NCBI GenBank assembly: GCA_023627715.1
Contig: JAMAHW010000012.1
Location: 372,001 to 436,000, forward strand
Reading direction: 5' to 3'
Length of the DNA stretch: 64,000 nucleotides
Source: Periconia sp. R9002
Lineage: Eukaryota > Ascomycota > Dothideomycetes > Pleosporales > Periconiaceae
Below the pieces are notes generated by a model, which ran no database searches, was not told where the DNA came from, and saw only the letters and a program-made list of their open reading frames with translations. A program made the position numbers and the translations under genes. Of the stretch, positions 57,201 through 64,000 are shown one piece after another (the first letter of the stretch is position 1; the number at the start of each line of letters is the position of its first letter).

Positions 57201-57473
57201 GCTACGGTCAGGACAAACACCTACGAGCTTTCAAAATCTTCGCCACCGCATGAACGAGCCTGAGATATGAGAGGGTAGAGAATAGAGCGTGGTGGAACAA
57301 AGTGGATCCGCTCGGATGAGATGGCGCAGAGCAACCCTTCTTGGCTGTCCCTTCGGAGATGGTCAGATGGGTGTGAGCCATGCTCGTCGTCTATTTCTGC
57401 CTTTGAGAGAATGCTGGAATCATGATTTGATCATATTTGGAATCTTCTTACAGCGGAGTGGAGGATGGGGCCT
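54219..57473. other. Gene-poor region
   Basis: Only short frames without motifs on both strands. At 55561-55612 on the minus strand, GTAACTCAATCGGTAGA (A-box-like with A for G at two places) and GATTCAAAC (B-box-like) are ~30 bp apart, reminiscent of a mutated tRNA, but stems do not close. Confidence 0.4.
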
Positions 57474-57705
57474 ATAACACTTGTTGGTCTTGTGAGACAG
57501 CAACGTGCGTGGAGGAATGCAGCACACTTTTACATGTTCAGAACAACAAAGTAGAGTGAGGGTTTATAACCCTTGCTGATTGTATTGAATCACAAGGTGC
57601 GAGGAGGATAGGAGAATTTGCTTGTCTATTGGGACAGCAGGTGTACGAAGGAGGAAGGGATCATAACACTTGTTTGTTCATAGGGACAGCAAGGTGCGTG
57701 GAGGA
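57474..57705 (+). repeat. 43-bp imperfect repeat, three full copies and one partial
   Basis: Full units at 57474-57516, 57566-57608 and 57663-57705 (each exactly 43 bp) start ATAACMCTTG and end GTGCGWGGAGGA, with GGGACAGCAAGG-type middle. A partial unit is at 57621-57655. Unit starts are ~92-97 bp apart. No open frame runs through them. Confidence 0.7.
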
Positions 57706-59705
57706 TTACGCTATCTGGAATTCAGGGTCACGAATATTGCGCATTGTTCCCCCGACACAATGGTTGAGAAGTAAGCAATATAGCACTGATTCGATGTCAA
57801 CAGACTATGTTTAGGGACCCTGAAATTATATCACCAAAATCAGCGATACCATCAACCAGAGAACGAAAAGGTCAGTTACGTCGATGGGTACTTCAGATTT
57901 ACCAGAGTTCTCACATAATGCCAACTTTTCGGCATGATGCCAGTTGCGACCACAATGGGGCGGACATGCTCTGAAGGGGAAGATATGAAGATTCCAGGTA
58001 TGTCAGTGCTTTCTCGCAATGAGGGTAGATGATGGCTGAAAAAAATCTAGGACCTAATCCAGAACCATGCGCTGTCACGAAGTTGTGTCTATATTTCTGA
58101 AAAAAAAATCATTTACTCTTCGCTTTACACCGCACCGAAACTCACCTTAAGAGTTTTTCCATTTTGAATATTCTTTCTTGGACTTATTCGATCATCTGGC
58201 CGTCCCTCTAGCTGTCAACACTCCCATATATCAACCATAAATGCATAGTAGGAGGACATCAAGATTCTCTTCGTTTTCCTTGAAGTGAGTTTAGAAAGCA
58301 AACGTAATGACTCCTTGCAGGGAATGGACTCTGGTACACAGCAAGATGATACCACTTGGACGAATGCCCGGCTGTAATCTATCGTGCAAGTGGTCATACT
58401 CTGATACTTGCATATATTTCGGCATGGCCACTGACACAGGCAACGATAATCATTATTTGATTTCTATAAGACGACGATGAAGTTTCCGGTCATCATCAGC
58501 AAAAGTAACCGAAAAGTTGCTCAATTTCGATAACGAAACAGCGAGCCCTACACCGCCTCGCTTCTTGCCCAATCTCGGCAACGTACCACGGTATATAGTA
58601 GGAGACAGGGTACAGGTCTTGTAATGACAGCAGCTATCTTGTTGGCGAAACCCCGAGTCCGGATCTGTTAGCCTTTCTTGTGACAATTCATTCTTCGTGG
58701 TCCTCCTAACTGGAGCAGTTCAACGTTTGGAATGCGTCGGAACATTTTCCCAGCTATAAATTGACGACGAGCAAGTCTTACACTTCAGTGGGTCTTCTCC
58801 AGAAGATTGAAACGCCATGCTAAACCTTGCTAGATACCGTGCACGTTTACTGCGCTACATCCTTTTTATCAATTGATCTCTCGACGCTGAGGGAAGATAA
58901 TAAAGTCCGACAAACATGTTTCTTGATAAGTCGCCATAGTCGCTTTCCACACTTTCATTTGGCTAACCCTTTTTTGAATATATCCATGCCAGAGGAAAAA
59001 TAGCATCTACAGTGTACTACACCAAAGCATCGGCGAAACCTCATTCTACGTCGCTACGGATTCTCATCGAAGGAGTAGGAGCAGGACATTGCCGCCTATG
59101 GATATGACAGGCTGATCAACACAAACCAAACGTGCATCAAAATCATGTATGGTTCAACAGGTCCCAGGGTCATCGGTTCCATGTCGCATACAACAATTGC
59201 CTGCCAAAGACACATTCGGACCTTGAACAATCGCGAGAGCGATCAAAATTCAGTACAGCGCCACCATTTGATGTTGAGTGAAAAATCTCTTATACTGTTC
59301 AAAGGGCCATGTAGGATACACAAAAATCGACAAAATTCAATGCTCGTCGGATTCGAAGACAAATTGTTCCAGTCACGTGGGTTTCGGAGACAATCCAACA
59401 TTCCTCCGATCCGGTTAGTCCGTCCACGTCTTTCGCTAAGACATCCTTGTACGTCTCAAGTTGGTCTTGGCGAAGTTTGCGCCTGCCAAATGCTGACTGG
59501 GTGTTAGTCTTCTACAAACTCAAGAACGATCTATTGTGAAATCTCCAAATAAACAGTTCTCTCAGGGCCCGTGAACAGGCACAGCTGATGGGTATGAGCT
59601 TATCATAGACCGCGCTACGAGGTCATCCCTTGAAATCCAAAGAGCCGATGGGTCTGGTTGGAGTTCGCCCCCTTTGCTTCATTCTAGGGCTTTCGTTGGC
59701 ACGCG
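57706..59705. other. Gene-poor region before the zinc-cluster gene
   Basis: Short frames only, e.g. minus 58453-58686 (LGKKRGGVGLAVSLSKLSNFSVTFADDD), which has a faint retroelement-like flavour but no supporting context. The end is the promoter of the Zn(II)2Cys6 gene. Confidence 0.4.
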
Positions 59706-62091
59706 ATGACATTGAAAGGCAAATGCCAGACCTGCCGCAGTCGCAAAGTGAAGGTGGGGTCATCGCTTCTTTTTTGTTTTTTCCTTTATCCCGCTTTTTT
59801 CACATTGCCTTTGGTTATATACTAATTTCATCAGTGCGACGAGAAAAAGCCAAGATGCTCGGCTTGTTCAAAAGGAAATCGACAATGCACATATACTGGA
59901 GGTAGCCCGACAGCATTTGTAGTCGAGGATCCCACACAGTATAGCAAGCATGGGAAAGCTCAGGTAACCCCCATAGTTTATCCTATCTTCGCTCAAGGTG
60001 GACAAAATATAGGGCGTTCGGATGAAGTCTCCGCAATTCCCGCCGCCGTACCATCAGATACGGCCAAACCAGCATTTCAAATAACAACAGAAAAATATAC
60101 TGGTGGTGGCGGCGTATTCAGAACTCTTAGCCTCGTGGGCAAGGATAGGAATAAAAATCAACTGAGATATACTCACCAGCAGAAGAGACGGCTCCAGTTG
60201 CATCTTCAATATCTTAAGAGGACAGCAACATCATTGCCGTACCAAGTCACTGCACAAGAGACAAGACTTGCCAGTCGATATTTATGGGTGCTCAATGGTA
60301 AACCCTTGGAGGAACAGCCTCTTGCGATACTTGGTTCTTGGGTCGTAACCATACCATCTCGTATCGGTAACAGCCCTCATGTTGATCTTGCTGTGGAGTT
60401 TTTGGCGGATAGCGTTCAGTTCTACCGGGAGCAGAATTTCTCCAACAAAAAAGTTGCCCTTCGCTCCAAAGCAAAGGCATTAAAGGCGCTACAGCTCGAA
60501 GTGGATCAGTGTCGGGCGCGGCAGACGTACGATACTGTCATCACCATGAAGATACACTTTCTTGCAGAGGTACGGCAAACTCACAAAGTTTCATTCTCTT
60601 CACTGACTGAAAAAGGTGTTGATGGGGATCACTGAATTATTCCATGCGGTTCATCTACTGGCCTTGGGACAAATTCTGAAACAAGGGCCCGTGGACAATC
60701 ATGATTGTGATCATATTTGGAGTCTAATCGACACTACGTATGGAGAAGATGTATGCTTATTTTCCCCACCGAATTTAATGTTTGTGCTGATCTTTTTCAC
60801 AGGTTTCAGAAGCACTTGTCGCGAGCCGACCTTCCATCTACGACAACGAATTTTGGATCAACGCGACAAAACCATCCGCCATTCCACGCGATGCTCCATT
60901 GATCCAAAAAGCATCTCGGAGCATCATGCATCTAGCCATTCGATTGCCCAGACTCGTATGCCTTGTTCGCCAAATTGCAGAGCACCCTGAAAATACCAAA
61001 ACGGTGTCCATGGCTATAAATCTAGCGGAAAAACTCTGGCTGGCGGATCCCATCGGTATCGTGAATCAACTACTCAATAGTTCGATTACCACACGAACAG
61101 TTCCTCCATCGCAGGAAATTGGCGACATCATCTTGGATTCGATATACTTCGATTCTGTTCTTGTTGCCATCCAAGCAACCCGATTTTGGGCAACTTTCGT
61201 CTCTCTCTGCGGTGTCACAGAAACGCTGTACCATAACTTCCCGCAATACTACGCGAAGTCTTCTATACCTGACATAACACATGTCTACGAGAGGGATCAA
61301 TCTAGCGCAGAACACCTAGCGTGCTGTATACCATATGCCTTAGGGATCAGCCCCGAGCTTCCCATATTTCCTTTGCGCATATACACAACTTTCCAGGTCT
61401 CGATAGGAACCTGGCACCGGCTGAGTAAACGTATCAAAGTGCAACTCGAGGCCTGTGAACCCTTTGAAACCGAGTATCTCAGAAATGAACAGCAAAAAGC
61501 AGACCGCATGGTGGACTGGGTCATGGAAGAGGGTAACAAAATGCACGACATGTGGAAAGTTCAACGACTATCGCGGGAACTGCTCATCGCCGCCGTAGAA
61601 GACATGGCTGGCGGAACCGTCCATTATTGGCTCCCGCGCTCCGTGTTCTTCGAAGCTGAAGACGGTGAAATAGTTATGAAGCTTCAATACGGCATCCCTC
61701 TTCCACCCGAGGCCTCGGAAAACGATGACTCGCAAGAGAGTGACGGGACCACCGACACGCAATCCTCATTCCGTGCAAATAACCAGGCTAGCCCGTCGGT
61801 CCCACCGTCCCTGTAGGTGATCCAAGTTGTTTACCATCTAGTCTTCTTCTGACTTCTCTTTGTAGTTTGAACAATCCGGTTCGCCTAAAGCCGGAAGTGC
61901 GACACCTTCGGCCTCAGACAGATGCATCGCAAAAAGCTGGTCAGAATGTTGTGCCATCTATCGAAGCCGACTCTCCCCGCTCTTCTCAATCTCAGGTGTC
62001 CTACTCCAATTTGAGTGACTATTGGGATGATCTCCAGAGGGACGCCATTTCCTACGCGGAGAGTAACACGCGTAAGGGGAAATCTATTTAA
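59706..62091 (+). CDS. Zn(II)2Cys6 transcription factor, five exons
   Basis: Exons 59706-59753, 59835-60569, 60616-60750, 60803-61812 and 61866-62091 join in frame to 717 residues (donors GTGGGG, GTACGG, GTATGC, GTAGGT). The first intron falls inside the zinc cluster, just before Cys17, a frequent position in this family. The cluster is complete: C7-X2-C10-X6-C17-X6-C24-X2-C27-X6-C34 (KCQTCRSRKVKCDEKKPRCSA, NRQCTYTG), binding two zinc ions and CGG half-sites in DNA. The body is helical (HAVHLLALGQILKQG, HLAIRLPRLVCLVRQIAEHP, LYHNFPQYYAKSS), like the middle homology region of C6 regulators. If the last intron is not removed, the protein ends at 61816. Target genes unknown; no metabolic cluster sits next to it. 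Confidence 0.9.
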
Positions 62092-63824
62092 TGCTCGCTC
62101 AAACTGTGAATCGGGAGTCACTGGTGCTACGAATCTGTCCTGGGCTCAATGTATATATATAACCTCAAGCTCCTTGTGGCCTGCCGCATCTGAAAATCTG
62201 CCATGTTTGTTCCACGCGCACATTCTGGTTCATTGCTCACACATAGCTGATCGCCTTTCTAACGATTCCTTCTCAGTCAAAGTTGTGGTGCTTCCTTATT
62301 CTGTCTCCCTGTGCTCGATATGTTCTTAATTTGCTAAGGTCCCCATGGTAGTTTGCTCAGCCTTTCGCACTCTCTGCATATACTCCTCATTGGACGCCAC
62401 CGTCTTTCCTTCGGACCGATAGACCCTACCACTGAATATGTACATTAAATTTGCCCCTCGCGTGGCGTACCAATGCGTGTTGTAGCCTGTCCTAACCTAT
62501 CCCCTATCGTGGTTCGCCACTCAACACTGTTATTTTGTTCAGTTCGGCTCGCTTTTCGGACGGTACGGTACGGTACGGACCGGGCCGTGTGGGTTTAGAT
62601 GGAGCTGGGACAGAATAAGGGCAAGCGAGAAGCGACAGAATGACTATCTTGATATTTCAAGACGACGAGCTAGCTGATTCGCGGAGCGGGAAGGGAAGGC
62701 GAGGTAAATAAGAGGTACGGTGGATTTGCGATATTCCGCGCAGTAGGTGTGACGCCTTCTGCAGAGGATTCTACCAAGCTCAATTACTGGCTAGATGTGC
62801 GCTTTCCTGAATTCCCAATATGTCTATGTAGATCAATTCAGGCTTACCATACCTTCTCTTCCACAGCCTGTTGTTCCTTCTCTGTAATGTGACTGCTATT
62901 TCCCACTCCCGATTAACATTTGATTACCGCGGGGTGGTGGCGTTCGGGCCGAGCCGTGCGGGTGAATGGAGCTATGTTCCCAATATATGTAAGATCTGAC
63001 AATAAGGATTGAATAGCGGTCTCGTTGGAGTGGCTTTTGTGGATCGGCTGGGTAGCTTGTGAGGGTTGGGGAAAAGCACGATGGAGAGGAGACGCACAAG
63101 CTGACTTCCAATCCGCCGAAGGAGTGCGGGAGTTTGCGCGAAACGCAAAAGCAGGTATATGTCGGTTCAAGGGTCATAGATTGTGTAAGGTTTCTTTGCG
63201 GTCAGTGATGTCTGGGGTGTAGTGGGTTGGTGGGGCTTACCAAGCTCGGGCAGCGCAAGAGGAAAGTGGCCATGGCGGATGAGGGCGAGGCAGCAAATAT
63301 TCAATGGTGATTGTAGGAAAGAGATAGTAGTCTTGACTGCAAAAGCCGGTTCATGGGGACGCGGGGCGGCTGTCGGAGGTGGTAAAGGCTACGGTTGGTG
63401 TAAGTGTTTGTGCCAGTGACTCTGCTCGAGGCCCCAAACGTCTGCATCTCCGCCGGTCAACTTGAAAAGCACACATTTCGCAAGAAGACCACACCCAACG
63501 AGAGAATGACTGGAATAGTAGGGCTGCAAAAGGAAGAAGTGAAGAAGGGCATTGTAACCTTCTTAACAGTACGTCTGCAAACTATGCAAAGGCTACGCAC
63601 AAGCACGACAACGTAGAGCTAAAGCATGCTCATAGCAAGCCATCCCATTGGCCTGCGGCTTTTACAAAAAAGCTGCCCGCATAGTCGCCCTCCCTCCCCT
63701 CGTGTAGTCTCTTGGCCAGTGCAGTGACGTCAAATTACCAGTGCGAGCGGCTGCCTCTCGTGCAACAACGAAATCACCTCACCCCCTTCTGTTAGACTAT
63801 CCAATATCTGGTGATTTTGAGGTC
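62092..63824. other. Intergenic, no gene supported
   Basis: Short frames on both strands without motifs. A small GGTAC-repeat tract at 62559-62580. The end, up to 63824, is the upstream flank of element E7; a ATCACCTCAC phrase before its TATA box is shared with E1's upstream flank. Confidence 0.45.
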
Positions 63825-64000
63825 TATATATACTGGATTATTTGCAACGATTCCCGGCCATAGGAGTGCTGCATAGGTTGTGGCGACTGAGGATTGCACC
63901 TCCTATGGCCGCGTGGTAACGTTCGCTAACTTATAATTTACAGGTTCAAAGTTCGAAACGTATACGCCGCAATGAGTTATTTTTTGCAATTTTTTATGCC
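63825..64000 (+). ncRNA. Putative Pol III small RNA gene E7 (class II, hairpin)
   Basis: TATATATAC (63825-63833); ~24 nt later hairpin GGCCATAGGAG (63856-63866) with CTCCTATGGCC (63900-63910), plus an outer C-G pair and inner TGC/GCA pairs. Then GCTAACTT (63925-63932), TTTACAGG, a B-box-like AGTTCGAAAC (63950-63959), and T6 (63980-63985) with another T-run to the window edge. CCATAG in the first arm and GCTAACTT are shared with E6, while the flanking stem bases differ in a pairing-preserving way. Any downstream B box lies outside the window. Confidence 0.55.

Noticed and set aside
62559..62580. GGTAC short repeat as an origin or regulatory array
   Set aside because: Only three or four units; ordinary microsatellite-scale repetition.

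Overview
The window is nuclear DNA of a filamentous ascomycete, most likely a dothideomycete of the Pleosporales type (inference from gene families; no marker gene fixes the species). Coding genes sit on both strands without operons. They carry short introns (about 45-90 bp) with GTRNGY donors, CTRAC-like branch sites and YAG acceptors. Typical fungal families are present: Zn(II)2Cys6 regulator, DUF7730, DUF7580/HeLo-like, AcuF-type zinc finger, TRP/ML-like channel and secreted intradiol dioxygenase.

Layout. 0-6 kb: end of an ankyrin-repeat gene, an FtsJ-type methyltransferase, a damaged short-chain dehydrogenase (SDR) and a DUF7730 protein. 6.5-8.6 kb: a tandem pair of beta-trefoil-like genes (one eroded) and a doubtful small gene. 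10.2-12.0 kb: a five-exon flavin monooxygenase. 14.3-22.2 kb: a FYVE+RING protein and a long TRP-like channel, both on the minus strand. 25.8-36.8 kb: a Tyr/Arg/Ser-rich unknown, an F-box-like protein, a membrane-anchored amidohydrolase, a secreted intradiol dioxygenase and a GNAT-like acetyltransferase. 37.7-38.8 kb: a second SDR. 42.1-47.6 kb: a small acidic-tailed protein, then a divergent pair made of an AcuF-type zinc-finger gene with one in-frame stop and a HeLo-like/DUF7580 gene. 49.8-50.4 kb: dispersed 30-bp repeats. 52.5-59.7 kb: a gene-poor stretch with a 43-bp tandem repeat. 59.7-62.1 kb: a Zn(II)2Cys6 transcription factor.

The most unusual signal is non-coding. Seven small elements (about 8.8, 9.9, 37.1, 40.3, 48.4, 52.4 and 63.9 kb; two on the minus strand) look like RNA polymerase III genes. 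Each has a TATA box about 24 nt before a conserved start, an internal GCTAACTT...YAGG motif and a T-run terminator. Five (class I) share a near-identical 5' sequence and a tRNA-like A box, and carry a B box beyond the T-run, an arrangement resembling the yeast U6 gene. Two (class II) instead begin with an 11-bp hairpin whose arms differ in sequence but keep pairing, and have a B-box-like site before the T-run. I know of no named RNA family that matches.

Two genes (the SDR at 3.3-4.2 kb and the AcuF-type gene) keep an open frame except for one TAG each. Both stops fit a CpA to TpA change, as expected from repeat-induced point mutation (RIP), so decay by RIP is a reasonable but unproven explanation.
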